Program-made: the position numbers and the translations under genes
NCBI GenBank assembly: GCA_024196135.1
Contig: JAMQCK010000175.1
Location: 1 to 35,047 of the forward strand
From: Pleurotus ostreatus/Saccharomyces cerevisiae fusant
Taxonomy: Eukaryota > Opisthokonta
Direction of reading: 5' to 3'
Length of the DNA stretch: 35,047 bases
Shown here: piece after piece, positions 19,090-30,287 of the stretch
Position numbering within the stretch: position 1 is the stretch's first letter
How the letters are laid out: the number at the start of each line of letters is the position of its first letter
Notes under the pieces: generated by a model
What the model was told of the DNA's origin: nothing
Seen by the model: the letters and a program-made list of their open reading frames with translations, nothing else
Databases searched by the model: none

Positions 19090-19380
19090 TGAGCGAAAGA
19101 TGGTTTGAGACAAAGTGAACGTAGGAGCCCGCATAAGTACTCTGAGTGTGTGCGGATCGCCGCCGAGCAGGCCAAAGGATGGAACTATGTAAGGCCGACC
19201 TCCCTCAACGATGGGACTTTTTTGCTGTCAAAATGTGTACCCTCTACCAGCCTGAAGCAATACTGAGCTTTTTCAGCTGGCAGGAGGTCGCCAAGAATGT
19301 CAGAGGCAGCGCCGCGTGCAGCTCTTCAAAGCTCAGAGCTCACGCGCGAATTCAACAACGCGGTTGTCTCTGACGATCTT
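19090..19380 (+). repeat. X repeat, apparently uninterrupted (empty site)
   Basis: This locus joins, without any insertion, the sequence flanking one side of the 543-bp element (18061-18165, inverted) and the sequence flanking the other element's right side (4629-4790). The junction is GAAGCAA-TA-CTGAGC at 19262-19263, the TA expected of a target site. A frame reads AGQRMELCKADLPQRWDFF, then KMCTLYQPEAILSFFSWQE, and is open to 19373. It appears to be a gene fragment of unknown family. Confidence 0.7.
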
Positions 19381-19439
19381 TCGTTCGCTGGAATCTTGAA
19401 TCATCCTGAGGCAATAGACTGTATGTGCAGCCCTGCGAC

Positions 19440-20351
19440 CACACGCAACGCAGGGTGAGGTGCGCGATGGTGCACTTCACGTCGACAGCCAAAGCACCTA
19501 TGTAATCGAGTACACACTGCTGCGGCCGGCCGAGGAATGATCCATCGTGGACGAAGTCCGCGAGCGGCTTGAGGCGGTGGATCTGCGGCAGGACCAACCA
19601 ACAATACGGGCCAGGTGGACACCGATGCACGAAGGAATGGCAGGGAACGAAGCGGTCGACGCGCTGGCGAAGGAGACGGCAGGAGGGTTTTTGAGCCCGA
19701 AGGTGGAGCTCCCGAAGCTACTACGACAGCAACTGAACTGGAGCAAGGCTGCACTCCGGAAGACGTACGAGTAGGAGCTGACACGGCGGGAGGCTGTGAC
19801 ATCAATGTCGTCTTCTCGACTGGACAGGCTTGCGAGGATGGACAGCTCCCTGCCCTCCGACAGCTTTATGCAGCTAACACAGCCGCTGACCTAACGACAG
19901 TCCAGCCTCCTCACCCGATTACGAGCTGGCCACGTTTCTCTTGCGAAGCACCTCTACCGTACCGTATCAAGAGGGTATCATCACCGATATGTGCAGCGTG
20001 TGGCCAGCACGAAGAAACAGTGGGACATTACCTCCTGGTGTGCCCAACGCACGCACGACATCGACAGTCGGCATCGGGCGCAACAGACACACGCTCGCAT
20101 ACCTTTTCATCGACAAGAACGGGAGCACGGCTCCATCCAAGTACATTGCGCTGAGGAAGCGGTTCGCCGCAGCATACGGAAGTGCAGCAGGCGGAAGGAA
20201 GGATGAAGGAGACCAGGCTCGACAGTCGTGGTTCGCGCAGATGAAGTGGTCAGAGGCTGTCTAAAGTGAAAGGCGGAAAGAGGTCCCATTGAATTCTGTC
20301 TACCATAGGGCTCGGCCTCACAGGACAATGAATGGGACGCCAAAAAAAAAC
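19440..20351 (+). mobile_element. 5'-truncated, decayed LINE with RNase H domain
   Basis: Spread over shifted frames are the end of an RNase H domain (RARWTPMHEGMAGNEAVDAL, near 19607-19666) and the LLTRLRAGHVSLAKHLYR segment (19910-19960). After these comes the zinc-knuckle-like PICAACGQHEETVGHYLLVC (about 19987-20046). This order is typical of fungal non-LTR retrotransposons carrying RNase H. Frameshifts and stops break it. An A-run at 20342-20350 is the likely 3' tail. The reverse transcriptase and endonuclease parts are missing, so 5' truncation occurred near 19400-19440. Confidence 0.75.
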
Positions 20352-20387
20352 AAGCGCTGCGCCCCAAAGGCTAGCAAGCTATTTGCA

Positions 20388-20478
20388 CGACCCCCACCCC
20401 CACCCCCACCCCCACCCCAACCCCGACCCCCCNNNNNNNNNNNNNNNNNNNNCCCCCCCCCCCCCACACACACACACC
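20388..20478. repeat. C-rich microsatellite around an assembly gap
   Basis: CCCCCA units, then 20 N (20433-20452), then 13 C and a short CA run. The gap size is unknown and the sequence next to it is unreliable. Confidence 0.95.
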
Positions 20479-20556
20479 CTTCGGCGCAACGTCGTCGTCG
20501 TCGTCGAGTGCCCTTGGAGAAGACGAGTACTTGACGCAGGATGCATCCATACCACC

Positions 20557-20744
20557 GTCGTGCAGAAAATCCGCAAGTTGCTCGGCATCTGCCGGGAAAG
20601 TGTTGCATTACCCTTCGCTCGGTGTTGCACGGCGTATACGGTGAGCGCTTCAAGAACAATATTGATGAGAATATTACTGTAGGTAAAGAAACATGCGATA
20701 GCCACATAGACGAAAATTCGCACGAGCGTGAGGTCTACAAGGGT
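20557..20744 (-). repeat. Interspersed repeat with coding-like frame, copy 2
   Basis: Reverse-complement match to 29-218. The minus-strand frame includes LVDLTLVRIFVYVAIACFF, ALTVYAVQHRAKGNATL and NLRIFCTT. It abuts the R11 repeat with no spacer at 20745, so the two are joined here but separate in their other copies. Confidence 0.7.
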
Positions 20745-20745
20745 A

Positions 20746-20851
20746 ATTTCCGACAACTTTTGCGCGTTGGCAACCGACCCCACCGTTATGCGTTATTATC
20801 TCATATGGCCAACGTTTTCGTGCCCCGTTACGCGTTATGGTTGCGTCCATA
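20746..20851 (+). repeat. Repeat R11, copy 2
   Basis: 106 bp almost identical to 12179-12284, again ending at the TA of a 371-374-bp element. The shared flank means the two loci arose by duplication of flank plus element, or that the mobile unit is larger than the TIRs suggest. Confidence 0.8.
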
Positions 20852-21222
20852 CAGCTGCGCTCAGATCAATAGCGCAGTTTCTTTCTCGGACAGATCGCTG
20901 AGGCGGGCGTCGAACGAGCTCCAGAATTCCACTTCCTACACAGATCGATAGAGCACTGCGAAAAACCCCAATCTACAAGTTTTCATGAGGAAACAGTTGA
21001 TATCACGCGAGATATGCGAGGCACAATAGGTCAGGGCACGTAGGGCCCTTTGGCACGTTTCTTAACGAGCTGGACAATAGGGTGAGGAACCGGGTATGTA
21101 GATGGGGGTTTTCAGTGGCGCTCCGTCGTTCTGTGAGGTTGTCGAGGCCCCAAGACCCTGCCTAGCACCCGCCTCGGCGATATTTTCCAAAAAAAGCCGC
21201 GCAATCGATCTGAGCGCAGCTG
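20852..21222. mobile_element. 371-bp TA-flanked element, copy 2
   Basis: Same inverted ends as 12285-12658 (CAGCTGCGCTCAGATCAATA), TA at 20850-20851 and 21223-21224. It differs from copy 1 by scattered substitutions and a few bases of length. Confidence 0.85.
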
Positions 21223-21238
21223 TAACGTACGTTGAGGC

Positions 21239-21350
21239 ACCTAGGGACCTTCGGCACGTTTCATGGGGAGGTACTTGGTGAGAAGGTCGACAGATTCGGT
21301 ATGTAGACGGGGGTTTTTGATGGCGCTCTACCGTTCTGCGAGGCTTTCGT
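21239..21350 (+). repeat. Partial internal copy of the 374-bp element
   Basis: It repeats the middle of the neighbouring element (GGCACGTTTC, GTATGTAGACGGGGGTTTT, GGCGCTCTACCGTTCTG), more diverged. No terminal repeat is present, so it is a tandem fragment. Confidence 0.65.
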
Positions 21351-21360
21351 AATTGTCTGA

Positions 21361-23940
21361 GCTCGCAGAACGCCCACCACGGCGATGTCCCCAAATGGGG
21401 CAGGTTCGTCGTGATGTCCGCAGCTGTATCGATGACTCACTGCGGTTCGCTGATGACATCATGCCGAGACAACCGGTTATCTTTCCATGCACTCTACCAC
21501 CGCTCCTGCCCCTTGCCATCTCAACCCCAACCCCCAAGTGCCCCCTTACCCCGAACCTTCATGCGCCAGTGTCGAGCCTGTGCTCCTCTCGAGGCTGGCC
21601 CTTATCATGGTCTTGCCTCTCTGGATCGCTCAGATGCATTCCATGGACTAGCCCCCACCTCTATCGTACCGCCTCTTTCTGACACGGAGCCTCGGGCAAA
21701 CGTTGGTCCTCTTCCCAGCGTCGCCTGCATCTCGACACAAGCTCAGTTTGGTCATTATTGCGACATAAATGACCTGTGCCACACCGACTTATCGGATCCT
21801 GACTTTACCAATGCCCTCGCATGGTAGTACTGGTAATTGGTTTCATCAGCCACTTTTTTGCGCGACCTACGCAGCTGACGCGAATACAGAAGTATCGGCC
21901 GCGGATTGATTTCTCTTCTTCGTCACTAAGTTCCTTCCGCTGCCCGTATTTTGAGATGTTGGTCACCTGCTGGCCATGCATGCGGCAAGCAGAGATAGAG
22001 CCAACACCTTTGAAGGAACCGCGGCTCCTCCGTGAAATACGGCATCCAGACTCTCGAACACGTATGGTCTACGACACCTGGCGACGTGCCGTACAGGATC
22101 TCGTGACATCCCAGGCGATACAGCTTCCCGGATTTCGGCACCACCCCGGTTTTTCTGACACAATTTCCAATCTGATCAACCGATAACCCTCTTCCTCCGG
22201 TCGAAGCCATCTCGATTCAGCTCAGCTAGAGCCAAGGGTTTGGCGGCCAAAGCTCAGTGCCATACCGCAGAGCTCAAGCTTCTAGGTATCTATACTCGAC
22301 TGCTTGCTCATCAAAACTTGACTGCTTCTCAATCAGCTCGAGCATCTCTCGCAAACCCTAGGCGAATTTGCTTTGCCATTCACTGTTTCGGAATGAGCTG
22401 GAGGAAGACCCTAGACACTTCCTATACAGTGTACGAGTCATCTGGATGCCCGCGAAGCTCTGCGCGTTTCGTTCGACCCTTCAACCTCCTTCGAACGCCG
22501 CTTGACCGTTCGATGCATCACGCGTCCAGCATGCTGTCGCATACGAAGACGGTCGACCTTTGCATCCGATGGAACCGGTCACGATATGTCAGCACCGAGC
22601 AGGATGCGGCGCACGTCTATTCTGTTGTTGATGGCACCAAGAGAGTTGGCGAAAGTCTAAGGGGCGGATTATCATTCTGTCAAGATTCCTGGATCCACTC
22701 CAGCATCCACACAATCTTGGCTGCCGAAGATCGATGTAAGACACAACACCTTTTGCAACGAAAACACTAACGTTTTGACCCTGCTTGTGCTCTATCCCCC
22801 TGCTCTTCGTTGGCCATGAAGGCGAAGCCTCTTTGCCAACTCATCAACGTTGCCTCACTGGTTGTTTCTATGCTTGAGGCATAGTAGTAATGACCTCTGA
22901 AGGAGAACACCATTGCGGACACTGCATTTTCGTCCGCGCCATATCTGAATCGTCACGCCAGCCGAATCTGTCCTCCGTGCCCAACAGTGCAACTTGTCGT
23001 TCGGTCCAACATCCTCGACACCTAGACTCCCACCTTTATCTGCTGAACAGCTCACCTCCGCCGTCAAGTGGCGTGCGATCCAGCGGACCCCCGCCCAGGT
23101 GTGCAGGAACAGGGCTGGGGATTGTTCGAAGCATCTTCGAGGGCTTCAAAACACGGACTTTGCAGGTGGGGGCCAAGTGGCTGGATGGAAACTTTGTCAG
23201 GGCATCACAAGACAAGTCACAATATGCGTCTGTCGTCTATTCCACTCCGAGCGCTGGCTCTCGTGCTTCATCAGAGGCAAGGTAATTGACTGAAAATGTC
23301 TGTTCTTGGCTGCTCTGCGCGACCATCACCACTCACAAATGTCGTGGCGTAACCCCTGGAGGAAATGATGAGTTGACCGTCTGCTATATTGACCCTCCGG
23401 TGCACGCTGAGTTAGGGCATGTGCTGAAGCGCACTGGGAACCGCGCTATCGCGGCCACGAAGAGGGAGATTTTAAAGCGAAGCACAGAGGTGCGCAGCCT
23501 TTATCACCTCATTGCAAGGCATACTCCAACGGTCTGATATCAGCACAATAAAGAGCTTGAAGATTATGGCTGACAAGAGGTGAGGCTAAGTCACGGTGGG
23601 AATTCCCTCTTTTTCCCTGTTCGTTTGTCTCACGCACCTCGCAGGGAGAGAAGTACTGTCTGTCTCCTTGAGAACGAACATGGTCGGCAGTGAACATGCC
23701 GTACCGCACATATAGCTCTGCGAGGACTGTGGTGCAGCTCTCATGCGAGAATGAAACTGGTATGTCAAGCACTGAAGCACCGGCGGTCACACTGACATCG
23801 TGTCACGCGCGTGCGCATGTTCGTGCGTCACGTGCCAGCGGCGTGGTCACGCATGATTCCGTCACGGCTTTCGGGCCGGGCGCTCCGTTCAGCGTCCGTC
23901 CCATCCACGTCCGTCAACGCCGGAGCTGCCTCGATTCACG
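21361..23940. other. 2.6 kb with only unrecognised frames
   Basis: Plus-strand frames at 21414-21827, 21821-22186, 22240-22770, 22890-23285 and 23286-23537 follow one another, and some look protein-like. An example is the stretch with PPVHAELGHVLKRTGNRAI near 23394-23450. I could not join them with phase-consistent introns and do not recognise a domain. A broken gene or old element is possible. Confidence 0.3.
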
Positions 23941-24640
23941 ATGTCAGACTCGGCGCTCGATCGTTCGCCTGAGCTCTCGCGGGAAGGAGTCGCACACACC
24001 AGGCCCCGAAGGAAGCGTATCCGGCCGGACCCCAACGTGCTGGTCATCGACGACGCTGACGACGACGAAGATTACGGCGCCCCTCGTAAGAAGAAGAAGA
24101 AGCGTAGCAAAAAGGCGGAAGGTCAAGAAGTTAGGCCAGGGGAGCCGGGAAAGACCGGCGCCAAGCCTGACAAGTCGTCGAGGCGCAACGCAGTGGACGA
24201 TCAGACTGCGGTCGCTTCCCTGTCTACACGAGCCGCGTCCTTGTCCTTGCGGGAGCAAGGAGGGCCTTCTCGAAGCGCAGGCGCGGAGAGTGACGACCAT
24301 ATATCCGTCTCGTACCCGCCCAGGCCGTCAGAGCGTACGCGACCCATCCTCATAGGTGCGTAATCTCTTCACTTCGGTGCATCGTGTCTCCTCTGAAGCC
24401 TGTCGCGCAGACTGGTCGCTCGAGTACTTTATGGAGCAAGCGCAGGAGACCGCGATCCCAGTCCAGGAACGCCTCACTGTCTTCGCGGAGGCACCCGTAC
24501 CCGATACGTGGAAGAATGTGGGAGAAGGCTTGGGACAGACATTGGAGGGGGAGCGCGCAATTGCAGTCGCTGCCGCGGAAGCGCTCGCTCAAATTCACTC
24601 AATCCTTCGTGCAGCTGCACGACTCGATCTCGATATCTGA
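23941..24640 (+). CDS. Hypothetical protein, acidic/basic N-terminus, two exons
   Basis: Proposed exons 23941-24355 and 24411-24640, separated by a 55-bp GTGCGT to GCGCAG intron of matching phase, giving about 214 aa. The N-terminal half is low-complexity and probably disordered: an acidic stretch (DDADDDEDYG) followed directly by KKKKKRSKKAE, which could serve as a nuclear localisation signal. The second exon is predicted helical (DWSLEYFMEQAQETAIPVQE, then GERAIAVAAAEALAQIHSIL). No known domain recognised. Protein-like frames continue downstream (24724-24903), so this may be the start of a longer or frameshifted gene. Confidence 0.5.
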
Positions 24641-27634
24641 ATTGCCTGTCAGGCAGCGAGCATTCGCCGTAATATCAGAATTTTATCCAACTGCTGTCCA
24701 TTATGTGCCCCGCTGCTGATTCCCAGAAGCTCTGACTGCATCGAGTTTTTCTTCGGGCGATGCGTGTTGGGTTACGTACGAGGCTGAAACGGGGACAGGG
24801 AAGGAGAAGAAGAAGGACGAATATATGATTGAGAGAAAAAGGGAGCGTGCACTCCGCATCAGAAGCCACGAACGCGTTCCGCGACAGCAAGGACAAGTTT
24901 TGTGACCTGTTCGCTGCTCGTGCATCCTTGGCGCCTGGCCAGTACGTGCGCCAGCGCAGCGGAGATAGGATGTGTGTCAGTCTCTCAAGGGCTCCGTCCC
25001 ACGGTTGCTGCGCCCGCGTGAGTTTTCATCGGATATCGACCGCGCGCTGGTCGCACGCGACGCAATGAATGTCAGGGCTTCCGTGCGGCCCTAAGCATGT
25101 GGGGCTTACGCTTTACGTGTCGTCGGGTCGTCATGGTCGCGCGGAAGGAAGCGATCGCATGCAGTCAGTACTTGTATGAGTATGAGACCGGCCCTTGCGA
25201 GAGCACGCAGATGCGCTACAGCTGGCTCTGCAAGCTCAGCACTCAGGCAGCGCGTTCCGCGCACGTCCTCGATCCTCTGCGTCCAACCCTGGTTTGGGAA
25301 GGGGCTAAGGTGCAGGTTCTTCCTCCCCGCTATCCTGTTCGTACCTCGGCAACGTGCGGATACGGTGGTGAGGTCCAGTGCTCCAGGTCGCCCACTTTGC
25401 TACGTGATCACTGCAGACGCGTTTCTGGACGCGAATGGGTGCACGAAGCTTGGGAGGCACGAGCCATCTGAAGACCGTGTCGGCGGAGGCGCCACCTGTC
25501 AGCGCTGTCAGCAGCTGCTCGTCGACGCATCAGCGATATAATGCGGCCATCTCGGTGGAGTCGAAATTCACAAGGTGTTCTCACTACAAGACACTCGTTC
25601 GACGCGTGCTCCCCACCCGCCTCACTCCACCTCTCATCGCCCCTCCTCCCTCGCGCGCGCCACGGTGCCATCCCTCTTTTTCCTTCCTTCTCGCGCAGAG
25701 GCGCTTCCGCCCTCCCATGCGCGTCACTTCCTTCTTTATCCCTCCTTGCTGCACAAACCAGGCCGAACTTAAGTTCAACTTGTTTTCGATATACATACCT
25801 TACAAAACTGCCAGTATGCATTGTATACTAACTCTACCAATATATTCTGTGCTTATTGTGTCCCTGTCACTTCTTCGGCATAAATCCGGGGCCGTCGACG
25901 TCGTCGACAATGATGCTCGGAGGTCGGACCGATCGTCCGGATCGCCTACCGGACGCGTCCGGACGCTCGTCTCTCGACCTCGACCACCTCCCTCCTCGCC
26001 TCCCTTGCCCCTTCCAATTCTCTGCCACCCATGCAGCTCATCTCATGTGATTACCGGCCCCTTTGACATGACAAACATACACAGCGACCTCGATCGCCTC
26101 ACGGAAAAGAATGACACGCGAGCCGCATAAAGACACGACGATACGGGACGCGAGGGAAGGACACGCAGGTGCGTACGCACATCCTGTGTGCTAGAATGAT
26201 ACTGAATAACATAGGTGGTATCAAGCCACAGGATGCTCGCTTGGACCAAGCGAGCAACACTGAACAAAACTCATGCCACATGTTGTGTGAAGTTGAGGAT
26301 GCCTGCAAAGTACCTGGTCGGTGTCGCGCAGATGCCTTCGGCAGGCTTTCCATGCAGAAGCTGTAGGATCGAAGCAGGACAGTGCGCGGCACGCCAAAAC
26401 GAGGGTATGGAGGGCGCGCCCCGCGCCCTCCCATCGTGGGGCAGCGCTCCACACATATACATAGCTTGACCCGACGTACTTGAGCCCATCTAAGGAAATG
26501 CACACATTATCCACCCTCAGTATGATATGGGAATCTATCTGAGGTCTTAGTAAAAGCCTGCCGCTTTCTAAGCGCCGGGCGCCAAGTCCCGCGACCGTTT
26601 GGGTGGCTATGGGCGTGCGTCATGACAAGCACGCCGCGCGCGTGACCGCGCGGCGGTCGCCTACAGGCGTCCACACGATGATGTCGTTTTTTGGGAAAAC
26701 GTCTTTTTGTACATGTTTGGGAAGCCGCCTTATACTCGTGTGTTAGTCAGTGTTGCTCGCTCCGCCTTTCCCCTCGCAAGCTCGGGGGGTCCCTTAGGCG
26801 TCGCTCGCAATCACATTACGATGGGTTTGAACGGAGGGGAGCAGGGGGCGACGTGTATGCGACGGCGGTCATCCCGCTTCCCTCGCCATGTCCTTTCACA
26901 GACGCGGGCCCTCACTCGTGACGCTATACGTGTCCTTAGCGACACTTGCTTTAGTGGCTGCCTGGCTCCCCTATGCCCTCGTTCACCACCCCTCCTCACC
27001 CTCGCGCTCGCCGCTGGTGTATAGGCTCAGTCCACCTCTGCTTCGGCTGCCCAGTCCTTCGCCTCCTCCGCCGCGCAGCCTTCGACCTCTCTTCTGGCGC
27101 TGGTCAGGACACATCCTGTGACGGCCACGGCTGCTTCAAGCAGCTCGAACTCTCGGACGGCATACTGCTCGAGCTCACCCAGAGCATCAAGTGCAATACA
27201 AGTAGCGCGAACTTGACGCTGGCGTGCGTGTGAGTAGTGGGTTCCTGTTTTGTTGATGAGGCCTCACAAAGCTGACAACTCCTCCAGCTACGTCCACGTG
27301 TGGGCAAAGCGTGATCAAGCTCTTCGACCCGCGCAGCTTAAGGCCGCCAGAGCTGGTGCGCACGCAGGCTTCGCCCGTGAGAAGGCCATCTTCGCGTGCG
27401 AGGACTCGGTGTACATTGCCACGGATTTCCCGTTGCTTCCGCATGGCGCAGGGTACGGGGTGCACGTGCCACTACGTGCGTCATTGTCCATTCGGGGACG
27501 AATGGAAGGCTGACCGAGTGGTGACGCATTAGCAGAACGACACGCACGACCTTGTCGCGCTTGACAAGGTGGGGACAACGGAGGAGTATGTGTGCCCGGA
27601 GATGATGCTGTGTTAGGTGAGGAATCTGGCAATA
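24641..27634. other. 3 kb, no secure gene
   Basis: Open frames are plentiful but inconsistent. A pyrimidine-rich tract covers 25605-25740. At 26888-27030 a frame starts with a hydrophobic stretch like a signal anchor (LVTLYVSLATLALVAAWL). Downstream frames contain CFKQLELSDGILLELTQSI (27130-27190), SVIKLFDPRSLRPPELV and IATDFPLLPHGAGYGVHVP. These could be one membrane-anchored protein gene broken by frameshifts, but exon phases do not agree. Confidence 0.3.
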
Positions 27635-28026
27635 GAGTGTATTCGCCCGTTCATTTTTAAAGCTACAAAAACGGTACATACGAATTCAATTGAGCACCGA
27701 GCATGCTCGTACTACAAAATCATTTTGGTATGTTACGGGAACCGCTGGCGAGCTCTGCACTGACAAGCGCGGGCAGTCCTTGAATCACCTTGTCCTCACG
27801 TTGTATCACGACGGCGGGCAGCATTGGACAGTCGTAGGAGACTGTGTGCCAAGTTTCGTCTCGAAAAGGTAAAGAACGACTGGTCCAGGATGGGTTGCAC
27901 TGTCGAGCTCGCCGCGAGCCGCTGCGAAGATCTTTGGATCCGGTCAGTCTTGCTACGAAAACGCTTTGAAGATCCAGAAATGAATTGGCATGTTCATAAC
28001 GGAATAATAAATGGGCGAATACACTC
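27635..28026 (+). mobile_element. 392-bp TA-flanked inverted-repeat element, copy 2
   Basis: Ends GAGTGTATTCGCCC and its complement, TA at 27633-27634 and 28027-28028. The same length as copy 1 at 1125-1516 and the same orientation. The open frame around 27824 matches copy 1 at nearly all residues. Confidence 0.85.
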
Positions 28027-28229
28027 TAATGAACTTGCTGAGGACGCTGTAGCGGATTGTGTGGCGCGGACCTGGCGAACCTACCCATCGCCTACCTGTG
28101 ATTGCCGTGTACCGCTCTCGCCCGATCTACCCTCCACCGTCCGTCGTACACGTAGAGGGCAGCTGAAACCCGTCCCACCCTGACCGTATTTACCTATTCG
28201 CAACGTGCTCGCCCAGGGGGGAGGGGGGT

Positions 28230-28880
28230 GAGCGAGGCCGATCGCGCGCGAGCATAGCTTATCGCGCTTGCGCTACTGCCCTTTTAGCTCCCCCCGCCCC
28301 GCTCCCTTGCCCCCGCCTCGTATTTCATGCGCGGGGGCGATCTTCCGCGTCTAACGCGTCTAAGGACGTGAATACATGTTGCGCGCGCGCATCCTGCTTT
28401 CCCCTACCCCCTTCGTGCACTTGCCCGGCAATAGAGCCGGGCGTGTATTGCTTCACTCTATATGTCAAACATGTATATATGATACACTAGCCGGATAGCC
28501 CGTGTCCTACGGGCGGATTCCAATGGTAACCTAGAGGGGTGCCACGCCAGCGCCGCCCTGGCGCGCGGCGCGTACGCATGGCCCCGTGAGCGGGCTCCCA
28601 GCTTGACTTGAAGTTGAAGCGTGATGCGTGACGTTTAACTGTGACTATTTGACTGTTTGACTCTCTGCTGACTAATCACTCTCCTTTATTATAAGGATAC
28701 ATGAGATATATTTTTTCTTTGCTTTTTCAGGTAGCGGGAATGCCCCCCAAGCCAGCGCGCTCTGCGGTATTGTGCGCGCGCGCGGCGGTCGCTGCCCTCA
28801 AGCCGCCTGCAAGTCAACGAGTCGGGCAGCCCTGAGCCCTGCGCGATGAGCCATGCTGCCCCACAAGGCCGAAAATCTCC
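28230..28880. repeat. Y locus: both Y parts about 210 bp apart
   Basis: 28230-28486 matches 17170-17513 directly; 28697-28880 matches 3631-3901 in reverse. Read on the minus strand, the order is left part then right part, as needed for a target locus of the 543-bp element. In this locus about 210 bp of unrelated sequence (28487-28696) separates them instead of the element. Confidence 0.6.
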
Positions 28881-29164
28881 ACGAACCTGAGGTGAATTTC
28901 TACAGTTGGGGACAGCCAAAGTCGACAAAACGGGTCGGAGCTTAAGATAATTCGTCCGACGGGAATCTGAGCTCAGAAGTGAACTCAGAATAGCTCAAAA
29001 GCCCCAAAAACGATTTTTCCGCGATTTTAGGGCCACTTTTCGGGGGTGGCCAATTTTTTGGCCAGTTTCAACGGCGTTCGGCAAGTGCCGGCAGCGCTCA
29101 GAGTGAGAAAATCTCGTAGATATGGAGCATGGACCATCCCCATGCCGCGCCAGCTTGCGGCATC

Positions 29165-29645
29165 TACACGTCGCCCCCGTGCACCGCCGGATTTCAGTGG
29201 CTGATGGGCCACTGGGTTCCAGCGCCGAAGCCACTGGATTCCTGTGGTTCAACAACAGCTGAAATCCCGCTGCGGGGTTGCTGATTTCCAGCAGCAGTCG
29301 CGCCGGACCTCCGAAGCATGACGTGGCAGTCGCCCACCCGCCTCGTTCAGGTGTCCTCGCGCGATTCGTACTGGATTTCAGAACACATTCTATTCAAGGG
29401 CAACTACCGACCTACTATCTACTAGTTGGATTGTACGTGCGAGTGAGAACCGTATATACGCGTCAGTAGCACCATCTGTGCACGAGGCACGTCGTCCTCG
29501 GCAACAACTGAGGCTTTCTGGTTAGCGCTGCAGGCTGCGGCAGTTGGCAAGAGCACTGTCATCAGACAAAAGAAAACATACCAGGATCAGATATTGACGA
29601 CCAGCCGCTGTAGTGCGTGAGAGGGGAAACCGAAGGTGAAGGTCA
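29165..29645 (-). repeat. ~490-bp repeat, copy B
   Basis: Reverse-complement match to copy A (4806-5297). Minus-strand translation includes MTFTFGFPSHALQRLVVNI before a stop. The end nearest 29165 carries the shared TGCACGGGGGCGACGTGTAG motif. Confidence 0.7.
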
Positions 29646-29944
29646 TGAGCGCTCGCGCGGCAACGCCGATGGCTGGCGCCGCCCTGCGACGCTCGGCAGC
29701 TGCTCTGGGGCATCGAGGTACGCGAGGACGGCTGACAGAGGGTAGAGGATCCGTTGGGGGGAGCTGAGGATTTGGACGCATACGCAGAGACAGGAGGTTC
29801 TTTGAGGCAGCATGACTGTCGCGGAGAAGACGAGTTGCTCGACTTGGAGACTTTTCGAAGTCGGGCGATTAGTAAGCTGCCCAACGGCCACGAGTGCTCC
29901 GCGGAGCAGCGCGGGCCGAGTGCTCGCTGTCTTCCAGCGAGCGA

Positions 29945-30075
29945 GCCACTGGGATTCACCTGTTGCTGAACCACAGGAATCCAGTGGCGAATTCCGCTGC
30001 AGTTCACTGAGGTCAATTTCAAATGCATTTCCACTGAAATCAAGAAATCAGCCGGTGCACGGGGCCGACGTGTAG
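29945..30075 (+). repeat. ~490-bp repeat, partial copy C
   Basis: Matches only the last part of copies A and B, ending in GGTGCACGGGGCCGACGTGT. It includes a hairpin built from GCCACTGG.ATTC and GGAATCCAGTGGC. Copies B and C face each other about 300 bp apart. Confidence 0.6.
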
Positions 30076-30113
30076 AGATCTCCGCAGTACGTCTTGGGGT
30101 GTTCTGAATTCTG

Positions 30114-30167
30114 AAACAAAATTCATAACACTAGCGCAGGTCTCGTACATGCCCTAGGGCCAGTTAC
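30114..30167 (-). repeat. Short repeat downstream of the MYND gene
   Basis: Reverse complement of 3559-3612 with several substitutions; the palindromic core GCCCTAGGGC is kept. It lies about 120 bp beyond the stop codon of the minus-strand gene. Confidence 0.6.
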
Positions 30168-30287
30168 CTGGTCTTGTTCTTTTTTTCTGACTTGCTCATC
30201 GCAGGCTCATGGTGAGGTTACGCAGTGTGGAGTCGAAGCAATATCCCTTTGTTCCTTTCTGCCGTCTATTGTATTCGTCCGTTCAGC

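Noticed and set aside
21414..22186. Two adjacent plus-strand frames read as one spliced gene
   Set aside because: The possible intron (GTAGTA to CGCAG) gives a stop at the junction; phases do not agree.
25435..26130. 231-codon plus-strand frame
   Set aside because: Much of it is a pyrimidine-rich low-complexity tract giving S/P/R/T-rich translation; no motif, and overlapping frames are equally open.
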